From Pontibacter akesuensis (GTDB lineage Bacteria; Bacteroidota; Bacteroidia; Cytophagales; Hymenobacteraceae), in contig NZ_CP014766.1 in the NCBI RefSeq assembly GCF_001611675.1, positions 4,340,001 through 4,404,000 of the forward strand: a stretch of DNA of 64,000 nucleotides. Direction: 5' to 3'. Below, piece after piece: positions 1 through 7,819 of the stretch (within the stretch, counting starts at the first letter, position 1; the number at the start of each line of letters is the position of its first letter). The notes beneath the pieces were generated by a model. That model was not told the origin of the DNA. It worked only from the letters and a program-made list of their open reading frames with translations, and did no database searches. Made by a program: the position numbers and the translations under genes.

Positions 1-24
1 TTAGTACACTTAGCCTACATTGCC

Positions 25-381
25 ATGTTAGTAACCATAGAAAGCACTAGGAGCCAGTCACCTTTCACCGATTTTGAGGATAGCCTAGCAGATCGTCTGC
101 TCACGCATTATGCCACAGAATTACTCGAGCAGCAAGGTTGTGCTAACCTGGCAGAGCTACGGCAGGCCGTAAAGCGCGCAACAGAAGTATGCAACTGCAT
201 GCACCTGCCCCTGCGCGAAAACTTTAAAGTAGTGTACCGCTCCCGCAACGGGGAAGTGGTGCAGGACTGGCGCTTATCGCCCATGGCCTACATGCTGATG
301 GTGCTCAACGCCAACTCCAGTAACACCTTTGTTGCCCGCACCCAGGTTGAGATCGTTCAACGCGCGCTTAATCAGCTATAA
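25..381 (+). CDS. Small protein of unknown function
   Basis: A 118-residue soluble protein that I do not recognise. It has no signal peptide or membrane segment. The N-terminal half is predicted helical and acidic (EDSLADRLLTHYATELL); the C-terminal half holds a basic-aromatic stretch (FKVVYRSRNGEVVQDWRLSP). The ATG at 25 is the first start. Its 3' end overlaps the 3' end of the convergent truC gene by 14 bp, so the two messages would be complementary at their tails. Codon use matches its neighbours. It could be a lineage-restricted regulator, but nothing in the sequence proves a function. Confidence 0.6.
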   Translation: MLVTIESTRSQSPFTDFEDSLADRLLTHYATELLEQQGCANLAELRQAVKRATEVCNCMHLPLRENFKVVYRSRNGEVVQDWRLSPMAYMLMVLNANSSNTFVARTQVEIVQRALNQL

Positions 382-1117
382 GCGTGGGCAGCGGCTGAGG
401 CAACGCCTCCTGCTGCTCCAATACGGCAGCCCAGCCAAACGTGTGGCACAACCGCAGCATATTCTGCGGCAGCTGCGCCTGCACAACTACCTGTTGGCTG
501 GAATAAGGGTGCTGAAATGACAATTGGGCTGCGTGCAGCAGCAGCGAAGAACTCTGCATTTCCTCGAGAAACATCTTGTTATGGCGCCAGTCGCCATGCC
601 GTTTATCACCTACAACATAATGGCGCGCGTGGGCGAAATGCTTCCGGATCTGGTGCATGCGTCCGGTCTCCGGCTTTACACGCACAAGGCTGTAGCGCGC
701 AGTCGCGTAGCGGCCAACTGCAATAGGCAGTTCTACGGTAGCCAGGCGGGAGTAATGTGTAAGTGCCTCCTGTGGCTCCCGGTGTTTGTGGTCTTTGTCT
801 GGCTTGATGGGTGTATCGATGGTGGCCGCCTCGGGTGCATAGCCGCGCACGATAGCAAAGTATACTTTATTCGGTTCGCGGGCCTCAAAAGCCTTTACCA
901 CGGCAGCAGCGGCTTCTGGTGTCTTGGCAAACAGCAACACGCCCGATGTTCCGCGGTCGAGGCGGTGAATGGTGAACAGGCGGTAGCCTAGCTGGTCGCG
1001 CAACAGTTGCAGGGCAAACTCCTTTTTCTCCTCGGCAATTCGGGTACGGTGCACCAACAGCCCGTTCGGCTTGTTGATGGCCACGTAATGCTCATCCTCA
1101 AATACTATCTCCAGCAC
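368..1117 (-). CDS. truC: tRNA pseudouridine(65) synthase TruC (RluA family)
   Basis: An RluA-type pseudouridine synthase, expected to isomerise U65 of tRNAs. The catalytic motif HRLDRGTSG is present; with the GTG start at 1117 its aspartate is residue 54, the position I recall for E. coli TruC. Other matches to TruC are LVHR (near 21-24), a VETGRMHQIRKHFAH-like block (KPETGRMHQIRKH) and GDKRHGDWRHN. I prefer GTG at 1117 (249 residues) over TTG at 1144 for two reasons: the protein then begins like TruC (VLEIVFEDE versus MLEILYQDE), and the TTG lies inside a -7 promoter element. Family confidence is high; the exact uridine target is inferred from similarity. Confidence 0.9.
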   Translation of the reverse strand: MLEIVFEDEHYVAINKPNGLLVHRTRIAEEKKEFALQLLRDQLGYRLFTIHRLDRGTSGVLLFAKTPEAAAAVVKAFEAREPNKVYFAIVRGYAPEAATIDTPIKPDKDHKHREPQEALTHYSRLATVELPIAVGRYATARYSLVRVKPETGRMHQIRKHFAHARHYVVGDKRHGDWRHNKMFLEEMQSSSLLLHAAQLSFQHPYSSQQVVVQAQLPQNMLRLCHTFGWAAVLEQQEALPQPLPTLIAD

Positions 1118-1141
1118 ACTCTTTTTTATTTGTTTCAGCAG

Positions 1142-1149
1142 CAAAATTA
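1142..1149 (-). promoter_or_regulatory. -7 promoter element of truC
   Basis: On the minus strand this reads TAATTTTG, an exact match to the Bacteroidetes -7 consensus TAnnTTTG. It lies 25 bp before the GTG chosen as the truC start and overlaps the upstream TTG codon, which argues against that TTG as start. A TTG at 1164-1166 could be the -33 element, though the spacing is short. Confidence 0.5.
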
Positions 1150-1271
1150 GAGATAAAATTCCTCAAGTTTATACTTGCCATACCCATAGGTTGTGTGGCG
1201 TGGCGAGCCTTCTCCCCATGGGGCCACTTACTTTTCTTTTTATGCCTGAGGCTTTTTGGAGCGGCGGCCCG

Positions 1272-1279
1272 TATATTTG
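1272..1279 (+). promoter_or_regulatory. -7 promoter element before the 67-residue gene
   Basis: TATATTTG is an exact match to TAnnTTTG, 33 bp before the ATG at 1313. It would give a leader of about 25 nt and rules out the alternative TTG start at 1256, which lies upstream of it. Confidence 0.55.
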
Positions 1280-1312
1280 CAGGGAACACAGAAAAGGAGC
1301 TTCCGAACAAGT

Positions 1313-1516
1313 ATGGCCATTTCATTAGACAACCTCAGGCGGGGCAAGAAGTATAAACTCACGAACTACGGGGAAACGTTTGAGTTTCAGGTGATGGAGA
1401 TGCCCGAGGAAAATGTGTACCGGGTAAAGGACCTGAACACGCTGGACCTGTACCTGCTGCACGAACTCTACCGGTATGGCAAAGGCCGCGATTTTGACCT
1501 GGAGGAGCTGTATTAG
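1313..1516 (+). CDS. Small conserved-type protein of unknown function
   Basis: A 67-residue soluble protein of unknown function, beginning MAISLDNLRRGKKYKLTNYG. The pattern of alternating hydrophobic and charged residues (YKLTNYGETFEFQVMEM, then VYRVKDL) suggests a small beta-barrel of SH3 or Tudor type, followed by an acidic C-terminal helix ending DFDLEELY. The start at 1313 is supported by the -7 element just upstream. The stop overlaps the stop of the convergent gene at 1513-1773 by 4 bp. Divergent from truC. The fold is my inference from the residue pattern. Confidence 0.65.
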   Translation: MAISLDNLRRGKKYKLTNYGETFEFQVMEMPEENVYRVKDLNTLDLYLLHELYRYGKGRDFDLEELY

Positions 1517-1773
1517 TCGCGGGTAACACTGCCTTTCAGGTCCCAGTGGCTTTTCTGGATCTCCATGCTGTTGGGCTTCCGGACTATTTTGCGCGTATAG
1601 CGCTCGCCTTTTATACTTCCGTCCTCGTTCCTTTTCCCGATATACAGCGTTACCGGCTCCCCGTTTTCATTTGTGATGAAGGAGACATCCAGTTTAGCGA
1701 ACTTCTGATCGTAGCGCCTCTCCGGTTCGTAAACCTTCTCCAGAAGCTTTTGCAGTTTTGCGTTTATAGGCAT
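1513..1773 (-). CDS. Small basic protein of unknown function
   Basis: An 86-residue soluble, basic protein that I do not recognise. It contains a predicted beta-rich centre (KLDVSFITNENGEPVTLYIGKRNEDGSI is the general region, residues about 27-54) and a basic C-terminal part with KGERYTRKIVRK. No signal peptide or membrane segment. The ATG at 1773 is the only good start. Its end overlaps the end of the gene on the other strand by 4 bp, a tight convergent arrangement. Confidence 0.6.
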   Translation of the reverse strand: MPINAKLQKLLEKVYEPERRYDQKFAKLDVSFITNENGEPVTLYIGKRNEDGSIKGERYTRKIVRKPNSMEIQKSHWDLKGSVTRD

Positions 1774-2037
1774 CGTATTAACTGTTTATAAAGTATAGCT
1801 TCCTCTTACGCAGAAACAGTTTTAAATGCTTCCGGCGTCAAGTATACTTTGCTGTTTGATGCCAAATCAGGTGTACCTAAAAACCCGAAGCGCTTTATAC
1901 TTTACAGCAGAAAAACAAGCGGTTGCAGCGGCAATAGGGGGCTACGGGAGGCGTTATGAATATACTGGTGCCAGCCGCTGTACAGAACTCAACGCGACAC
2001 CTGAAAGGCCGTATAAAAATGCAAAGGAGATAAAGGT

Positions 2038-2337
2038 ATGCAGACACAGGACGCACATTATTATGTATACATTTTCGGTGATAAGCCACGCGAGGATGTA
2101 GAGATCGGAATAGCAGGGAATTTACAGCAGCATGTACTGCAGCACAAATCCCCGCAAACAAGCCAGGTGGCCCCGCTGCAGAAAGCCAAACTGGTGTACT
2201 ACGAGCATTATGCCGCATCTGAGGAGGCACAGACACGCGAGCAGCAGATAAAGGGCGGGGGCATGGATTCTGCCTACAACCTGATTGAGTCGATGAACCC
2301 GAACTGGCTGGACCTTAGCGATACGCTGGAGGATTAA
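2038..2337 (+). CDS. Degenerate GIY-YIG-type protein
   Basis: A 99-residue protein with the outline of a GIY-YIG endonuclease of the small UPF0213/COG2827 type. It starts with YYVYIFG (the GIY half), later has KLVYYEHY, the EEAQTREQQIKGG block and the C-terminal signature IESMNPNWLDL. The second half of the catalytic motif is altered: the usual Y-[TI]-G reads EIG, and the arginines after it (usually NDLxRR) read NLQQH. I therefore infer that nuclease activity is lost or changed. An AAGGAG ribosome site lies about 9 nt before the ATG. A hairpin terminator follows at 2448. Confidence 0.7.
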   Translation: MQTQDAHYYVYIFGDKPREDVEIGIAGNLQQHVLQHKSPQTSQVAPLQKAKLVYYEHYAASEEAQTREQQIKGGGMDSAYNLIESMNPNWLDLSDTLED

Positions 2338-2447
2338 GTGCTAGCGGATTCTCTGTACAAGGTAGGAAGTTTAAAGCCCGGCCTGTTTAGAAATTATTAG
2401 CCTGCTGCTGTTCAGGTTTAGCCTTTCACAGCATGGTTTCTTATCTT

Positions 2448-2484
2448 TATGCCCGCTTCATATCCTGTAGCGGGCATAATTTTA
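2448..2484 (+). terminator. Hairpin terminator after the GIY-YIG-type gene
   Basis: A 10-bp stem (TATGCCCGCT with AGCGGGCATA) and an 11-nt loop, followed by ATTTTAT. It separates the GIY-YIG-type gene from the transporter gene at 2511. Confidence 0.6.
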
Positions 2485-2510
2485 TATCCGCTTTATAGTG
2501 CCTTTCTAAT

Positions 2511-3512
2511 TTGATCCAGAATAAAATCAAAAACCTGAACGAGAACATCCGGCTGCAACTCTTTGTGGTGTTGGTGGGCGTGCTGTTGCTGGTGGGTAAA
2601 TTTATTGCCTTTATACTTACTAACTCCAATGCCATCCTGACAGATGCGCTTGAGTCTATTATCAACGTGGTGGCAGGGGCGTTTTCGCTCTACAGCCTGG
2701 TGCTCTCCCAAACGCCGCGGGATGAGAACCACCCCTACGGGCACGGCAAGATTGAATTTGTGGCCGCCACCCTGGAGGGATCTCTTATCTTGGTGGCTGG
2801 CGGGGCCATCATACTAAAGTCCGCGTTCAACCTGGTGAATCCTGTTCCCCTGCAGCAACTGGACATTGGTATTGCTCTGATTGCAGCTTCGGGTCTGATA
2901 AACTATGCGGTGGGCATAATGACGGAAAAACGGGGGGTGCGCACTAACTCACTGGTGCTGACAGCTGGCGGGCGGCACCTAAAGACTGATGCCTACTCAA
3001 CGGCAGGCATTCTTCTGGGCCTGGTGCTGATTTATTTTACTGGTTTGGTGTGGCTGGATAGTGTGGTGGCCATTCTGTTTGGTATCCTGATTGGCTACAC
3101 GGGCTATCGTATACTTCGCTCCTCCATTGCGGGCATTATGGATGAAGCCGATTACGACCTGCTCAAGCGCATTGTGGAGGTGCTAAACAAGAACCGCCGC
3201 GAAAACTGGATTGACATTCACAACCTGCGTGTGATCAAGTATGGCACAACGCTGCACATCGACTGCCACCTGACGGTGCCCTGGTATCTGACGGTGCTGG
3301 AATCTCATGATGAGGTGGAGGCGGTGGCGCGCGTGGTGCGTGAGGAGATCGATCCCGGCATCGAGCTTTTTGTGCATACGGACCCCTGCATTGCGCCGTC
3401 TTGCACCATCTGTACTAAGGGAGACTGCCAACGTCGCAACTCTACGTTTATGGAGCGTGTGGAATGGGATTTCGATAAAGTAATTGCCGACCGTAAGCAC
3501 GGTACGTATTGA
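2511..3512 (+). CDS. Cation diffusion facilitator family transporter
   Basis: A 333-residue inner-membrane metal/proton antiporter of the CDF family, expected to export divalent cations such as zinc, iron or cobalt. Visible hallmarks are four to six hydrophobic segments, HPYGHGKIE after TM2, and HxxxD in TM5 (RHLKTDAYST). In TM2 the usual DxxxHS or DxxxD pattern reads TDALESIIN, so one site-A ligand may differ. A C-terminal cytoplasmic domain follows, ending with a cysteine-rich stretch (PCIAPSCTICTKGDC). An in-frame TAG lies 15 bp upstream and no ATG is near, so the TTG at 2511 is the likely start. The panE-like gene begins 18 bp downstream, probably in one transcript. Metal specificity cannot be read from the sequence. 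Confidence 0.88.
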   Translation: MIQNKIKNLNENIRLQLFVVLVGVLLLVGKFIAFILTNSNAILTDALESIINVVAGAFSLYSLVLSQTPRDENHPYGHGKIEFVAATLEGSLILVAGGAIILKSAFNLVNPVPLQQLDIGIALIAASGLINYAVGIMTEKRGVRTNSLVLTAGGRHLKTDAYSTAGILLGLVLIYFTGLVWLDSVVAILFGILIGYTGYRILRSSIAGIMDEADYDLLKRIVEVLNKNRRENWIDIHNLRVIKYGTTLHIDCHLTVPWYLTVLESHDEVEAVARVVREEIDPGIELFVHTDPCIAPSCTICTKGDCQRRNSTFMERVEWDFDKVIADRKHGTY

Positions 3513-3530
3513 TACCAAAACAACTTCATC

Positions 3531-4463
3531 ATGAACAAGTATAAAGTCGCGGTAATTGGCATTGGGGGAGTGGGCGGCTACTACGGCGGCATACTTGCCC
3601 AGCATTTTGCCCATAACGACTCCTGCGAAATCAGTTTTGTGGCCCGTGGTGAGCACAAGTACAAAATTGAGCAGGAAGGCCTAAAGCTTGAACTGGAGGA
3701 AGGTACGCTGGTGGTGCATCCGCACAGGGTAGTAGAGGCGCCGCAGGATCTGGGCGAGCAGGACCTGATCATTTTCTGCGTGAAGAGCTATAGCCTGGAA
3801 CAGGTTTGCGCGCAGCTAGACTCAAGTATAACTTCAAATACGCTACTGCTTCCGCTGCTGAATGGTATAGAAGGTATAGATTATCTGCAGGAGCGCTTTC
3901 CAGAGGCAAAAACGCTTTGGGGCTGTGTGTACATAGTTGCCAGCAAAGCAGAACCGGGTGTAGTGAAAGTGCAGGGCAAGTATAACCGCCTGGTGTGGGG
4001 CCATCCAAACCTTCCTGCCGAACAGCTGCAGCGCCTGCAGAATTTGTTTCAGGAGGCGGGAATTAACAACGAGCTTTATACCGATGCTGAAACAAAAGTT
4101 TGGGAGAAATTCTCCTTTATATCACCTGTTGCGAGCCTCTCGTCCCTTACCGACAAAACGATGGGGGAACTGATGGGGCAGGAGCACCTGAGCAGCCAGT
4201 TACAGCAACTGATGGAGGAGCTGAAAAAAGTAGCTGAAGCTAAGGGTATCAAACTGCCGCAGGAGTTGGTGGCGCAAAACCTGGAAGTGGTGCGCAAGCT
4301 GCCTCAGGAGGCAACATCCTCTATGCAGCGCGATTTCAGGTCCGGCAACCAAACAGAGCTTGAAAATTTAACAGGCTATATTGTAAGAGAGGGGAAAGAA
4401 TATGGCGTGGAGACACCACTATATTCGGGACTCTACCAGGAGCTTAAGGCAAAGACCGTATAA
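3531..4463 (+). CDS. panE: 2-dehydropantoate 2-reductase (ketopantoate reductase family)
   Basis: A 310-residue NADPH-dependent reductase of the ApbA/PanE family, which converts 2-dehydropantoate to pantoate in coenzyme A synthesis. The N-terminal Rossmann motif is clear (VAVIGIGGVGGYYGG, residues about 6-20). A catalytic-lysine region WEKFSFISP lies near residue 190, followed by the all-helical C-terminal domain with an N-rich FRSGNQTELENLTGY segment. The family also has members acting on other 2-keto acids, so the symbol is by best similarity. It follows the CDF gene by 18 bp and ends before a strong hairpin terminator. Confidence 0.85.
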   Translation: MNKYKVAVIGIGGVGGYYGGILAQHFAHNDSCEISFVARGEHKYKIEQEGLKLELEEGTLVVHPHRVVEAPQDLGEQDLIIFCVKSYSLEQVCAQLDSSITSNTLLLPLLNGIEGIDYLQERFPEAKTLWGCVYIVASKAEPGVVKVQGKYNRLVWGHPNLPAEQLQRLQNLFQEAGINNELYTDAETKVWEKFSFISPVASLSSLTDKTMGELMGQEHLSSQLQQLMEELKKVAEAKGIKLPQELVAQNLEVVRKLPQEATSSMQRDFRSGNQTELENLTGYIVREGKEYGVETPLYSGLYQELKAKTV

Positions 4464-4491
4464 TTTCCTAAGCTGGCGAAGGCTGTAAATC

Positions 4492-4528
4492 AAAAGCGGG
4501 ACAGCAATTAATGCTGTCCCGCTTTTTT
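4492..4528. terminator. Bidirectional hairpin terminator
   Basis: A stem of about 12 bp (AGCGGGACAGCA with TGCTGTCCCGCT), loop ATTAA, with an A-run on the left and seven or more T on the right. It lies between the convergent panE and cstA genes and can serve both. Confidence 0.85.
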
Positions 4529-4540
4529 TATTCTGAAGTA

Positions 4541-5986
4541 TTAACCGGCATACTCCAACTTCTGGTTTTTAATGCGATTAGCTTTGATGAGGGTGACGAT
4601 GAGTAGCATGAGCGCTACGCCGATACCTGTGGGATATGCAATATCTGTTGAGAGGCTAAAACCCTCCGGCGCCACCAGGATGTATGACACCACCACCACT
4701 GTCATGAACGTTGCCGGTACTAAGCTTACCCAATAAAACTTGTGCTCGTTTATCAGGTAAACTGTTACCGTCCAGAGCACAATAGTGGCCAGTGTTTGGT
4801 TTGTCCAGGCAAAATAGCGCCATACAATCCCAAAATCAATCAATGTCAGGCCAAAACCCACCACGAACAGCGGTAAACTGATCAGCAACCTGTTCAATAT
4901 CTTGCTCTGGTTTGATTTAGTAAAATCCGCTACAATTAGTCGTGCACTGCGGAAGGCGGTATCGCCGGAGGTGATGGGAGCAGCCACCACGCCTAGTAGC
5001 GCCAGAACACCGCCAATCTTGCCCAGCATCGTATTGGAAATGACATTCACCACATAAGCGGCGTTCCCCTGCTGTGCCACCATCGTGTCGTTCAATTCGC
5101 GGATGCCGCCAAAGAAGCTCATACTTACTGCCGCCCAAATCAGGGCCAACACGCCTTCGGTAATCATGGCGCCGTAGAAAATGCTGCGGCCCTGTTTCTC
5201 GTTCGTCATGCAGCGGGCCATCATCGGCGATTGCGAGGCATGAAACCCTGAAATAGCGCCACAGGCAATGGTTACGAACAGCATCGGGAATAAAGGGAAA
5301 CTCTCTGGATGGGTGCGCATGTTCGTCAGGCTCGCCATCGTTAACTCCGGAATTACATAATCACCTTTAAAAAGAACAATCATTAACCCGAACGCCATAA
5401 ACAACAGCGCCACCCCGAACAGCGGATACAGTTTGCCGATAAGCTTATCGATGGGCAGCACCGTGGACAGGATGTAATACACCAGTATGCACCAAACCCA
5501 GGTGGTAACGGTGGCAATATCGCCTGTCATGTCGTTGAGGATTTTGGCCGGGCCCATGATAAAAACTGCCCCCACCATGATCATCAGGATGATGGTGAAA
5601 GCCCGCATAAATTGCTTCATGCCATCACCCAAATAGCGGCCGGTGATCTCTGTTATGCTTTCGCCTTTGTGCTTGATGGAGAGCATGCCCGAAAAGTAGT
5701 CATGTACGCCACCGGCAAATATTGACCCCAGCACTATCCATAGAAACGCAGACGGCCCCCACATGGCACCCGCTACCGCACCAAAAATCGGCCCCAGGCC
5801 GGCAATGTTCAGAAACTGAATCAGGAATATTTTCCATTGCGGCATGGGCAGGTAGTCCACGTCATCGCGCATGGTGACAGCCGGGGTAGGACGATTCGGG
5901 TCTACCTCAAAAATCCTTTCCACGAATTTAGAATAAAAGAAATAGCCCAGCAGCAGGGCAATAACAGAGAGGCAGAATGAGATCAT
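4541..5986 (-). CDS. cstA: Carbon starvation protein CstA family transporter
   Basis: A 481-residue polytopic inner-membrane protein of the CstA family, whose members import peptides or pyruvate on carbon limitation. It has about 12 hydrophobic segments and the family blocks FLIQFLNIAGLGPIFGA, GGVHDYFSGMLSIKHKGESI and GFHASQSPMMARCM. At 481 residues it is the short form lacking the long C-terminal part of the E. coli protein, which I regard as normal for Bacteroidetes. Monocistronic: about 145 bp separate its start from the end of dprA. The substrate is not decided by sequence. Confidence 0.9.
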   Translation of the reverse strand: MISFCLSVIALLLGYFFYSKFVERIFEVDPNRPTPAVTMRDDVDYLPMPQWKIFLIQFLNIAGLGPIFGAVAGAMWGPSAFLWIVLGSIFAGGVHDYFSGMLSIKHKGESITEITGRYLGDGMKQFMRAFTIILMIMVGAVFIMGPAKILNDMTGDIATVTTWVWCILVYYILSTVLPIDKLIGKLYPLFGVALLFMAFGLMIVLFKGDYVIPELTMASLTNMRTHPESFPLFPMLFVTIACGAISGFHASQSPMMARCMTNEKQGRSIFYGAMITEGVLALIWAAVSMSFFGGIRELNDTMVAQQGNAAYVVNVISNTMLGKIGGVLALLGVVAAPITSGDTAFRSARLIVADFTKSNQSKILNRLLISLPLFVVGFGLTLIDFGIVWRYFAWTNQTLATIVLWTVTVYLINEHKFYWVSLVPATFMTVVVVSYILVAPEGFSLSTDIAYPTGIGVALMLLIVTLIKANRIKNQKLEYAG

Positions 5987-6131
5987 AAGCGCGCTGTTAA
6001 GGTTAGGGGTCTTAAATACAACGCATTATACGAAAATGAAAGGCTTAATCAAGTATAAGAAGCAGCGATGTTTGCTAAAAAGCTATATACGTAAAGCTAT
6101 AAGTTAGTTTGAGGTGGTGTTCGCCTGCTGC

Positions 6132-7250
6132 TTACGAAAGTATGGCAAAGCGTTTGCCGGGCATGGCCTTCACCATTCCTTTAAATTCCAGCCCCAAAAG
6201 CACCGAAGCCAAAAGGCTTACAGGCACCTGCGCTTTCCAGCTAAGGTTGTCCATTTGCTCTTCCCTGCTTTGCTGGAGCACCTGCAGTACCTTAATTTCA
6301 TCCGCTGTGTATTCACTCAGATCAAAGGCAGCATGCTGCTTGCGGGCCTTCGCCTCATCCTGTAAGTCCCAGTTCAGCAGCTCCACCAGGTCCTGCACTG
6401 AAGTATAGGCGGCCGCTTTAAGTGATTTGATCAGGTAATTGGTGCCCTCGGAAACGGGAGAGGTAATGTTCCCCGGCACGGCCATTACTTCTTTGTCATA
6501 GCTGTGGGCGATGTTGGCGGTGATGAGGGTGCCGCTTTTCAGCGCTGCCTCCACTACAATGGTGCAATCGCTCATACCGGCTATGATGCGGTTGCGGGCC
6601 GGGAAGCGGGGAGCGTCGGGGCGGGTGCCAAAAGTATTCTCGGTGAGCAAACCTCCCTGCGTTAGCATGCGCTCAGCATACTTGCGGTGCACGGCGGGGT
6701 AAACGGTTTCGGGTCCGGTAGCCATAACGCCAATGGTAGGCAGTCCTGCCTGCAAGGCTGCCCGGTGCGCCACCACATCCACCCCATAGGCAAGGCCGCT
6801 CACGATCATGGCATTGTACGGCTTCAGCTCGTCCACAATTCGCTCCGTCACCGTCTGACCATAAGTGGTTATCTGCCTGGTGCCTACCATGCTGATGATG
6901 CGGTGATGGTTTAGGTCGGCATTGCCTCGGTAGTAGAGGAGCGTCGGGGCGTCGGGTAAGGTTTTAAGCCTGTTGGGGAATTTAGAGGAAGTATAAAACA
7001 AAAGTTGCACGTCGTGCGCAGCAGCCATTTTCAGCTTTTCCTCCGCCTGCAATAAAGCTGTTTTTGAACCAGCGGCGATGTTCTTCAGCAGGGTAGGGCC
7101 AACACCCGGAATTTTCTGAAGTTTTCCGGGAGGCGTCTCAAAAACAGCCTGGGCCGAACCGCAGTAACTCACCAACTGGCGCGTGAGCAGCGGTCCTACC
7201 CCGGGCAGGCACGTCAGGGCAACTTCATACAGGTTTTGCGTTTCCATCAT
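6132..7250 (-). CDS. dprA: DNA-processing protein DprA
   Basis: A 372-residue DprA/Smf protein, which binds incoming single-stranded DNA and loads RecA during transformation. In order: an N-terminal helix-hairpin-helix region (residues about 8-60, LPGVGPLL and IPGVGPTLL), the Rossmann DprA domain (about 75-290, with SMVGTR, VSGLAYGVD, FPARNRIIAGMSD and KSGTLITA), and a C-terminal winged-helix region. ATG ATG at 7250/7247 give two possible starts. It lies 22 bp behind the MerR-type gene and is probably co-transcribed with it. DprA is widespread and is not by itself proof of competence. Confidence 0.95.
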   Translation of the reverse strand: MMETQNLYEVALTCLPGVGPLLTRQLVSYCGSAQAVFETPPGKLQKIPGVGPTLLKNIAAGSKTALLQAEEKLKMAAAHDVQLLFYTSSKFPNRLKTLPDAPTLLYYRGNADLNHHRIISMVGTRQITTYGQTVTERIVDELKPYNAMIVSGLAYGVDVVAHRAALQAGLPTIGVMATGPETVYPAVHRKYAERMLTQGGLLTENTFGTRPDAPRFPARNRIIAGMSDCTIVVEAALKSGTLITANIAHSYDKEVMAVPGNITSPVSEGTNYLIKSLKAAAYTSVQDLVELLNWDLQDEAKARKQHAAFDLSEYTADEIKVLQVLQQSREEQMDNLSWKAQVPVSLLASVLLGLEFKGMVKAMPGKRFAILS

Positions 7251-7272
7251 CCTACCAGAGGCTACGGCAGCG

Positions 7273-7620
7273 TTAGTCTTTGGTGTTCAGTTGTGCTTTG
7301 ATGCCCTGCAGAAAAGCCTTCACCTTCTCCAGCGACTCCACCATTTCCATCTTGTCGCGGGTCTGCACCTGCTTGTTCTTCATCATTTCCTTGGCACCCT
7401 GAATAGTATAGCCACGCTCTTTCACGAGGTGGTACACCGTGCGCAGGGTTTCGATGTCCTTGGGCGTATATTGGCGGTTGCCCTTCTTGTTTTTCTTGGG
7501 GCTCAGGTGCTCAAACTCTGTTTCCCAAAAGCGGATCAGTGAAGGCGCTACATCAAACATGGCGGCTACCTCGCCGATGCTGTAATACTGTTTCTCTATT
7601 TCTTTTTCTTTATATGGCAT
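7273..7620 (-). CDS. MerR family transcriptional regulator
   Basis: A 115-residue DNA-binding protein of the MerR family. The N-terminal winged helix is clear: YYSIGEVAAMFDVAPSLIRFW (given here in two parts, YYSIGEVAAMF and DVAPSLIRFWE), then the wing with KNKKGNRQYTPKDIETL. The remaining 50 residues form a predicted dimerisation coiled coil. There is no C-terminal ligand domain and no metal-binding cysteine. It sits directly before dprA on the same strand, 22 bp apart, which suggests one operon, and it is divergent from alaS. In Bacteroidetes this short MerR next to dprA is a familiar arrangement; its target genes are unknown. Confidence 0.88.
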   Translation of the reverse strand: MPYKEKEIEKQYYSIGEVAAMFDVAPSLIRFWETEFEHLSPKKNKKGNRQYTPKDIETLRTVYHLVKERGYTIQGAKEMMKNKQVQTRDKMEMVESLEKVKAFLQGIKAQLNTKD

Positions 7621-7666
7621 AACGCGTGTTTCTCAAAGTGGCAGAAGCAGCTTAATTTTGGCCCAC

Positions 7667-7699
7667 TTGTTAAGTTTACGGCTAAAAATGCTACTTTTG
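7667..7699 (+). promoter_or_regulatory. Promoter of alaS
   Basis: TTG at 7667-7669 and TACTTTTG at 7692-7699 match the Bacteroidetes -33 (TTG) and -7 (TAnnTTTG) elements with a 22-bp spacer. The expected start of transcription near 7706 leaves a leader of about 114 nt before the ATG at 7820. Confidence 0.6.
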
Positions 7700-7819
7700 T
7701 CTATTATGTGCTGTACGGCTGGCGCTACTTTCGGGCGTATCCGTTTAGCAAAAATTGAATAATTTTCGCTCTTAAACAACAAGTACAGCACTAAGTATCT
7801 AAAGGCTTAAAACTCATAC

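Noticed and set aside
1826..2236. Two overlapping short open frames before the GIY-YIG-type gene
   Set aside because: No conserved pattern, no start signals, and they overlap each other and the supported gene.
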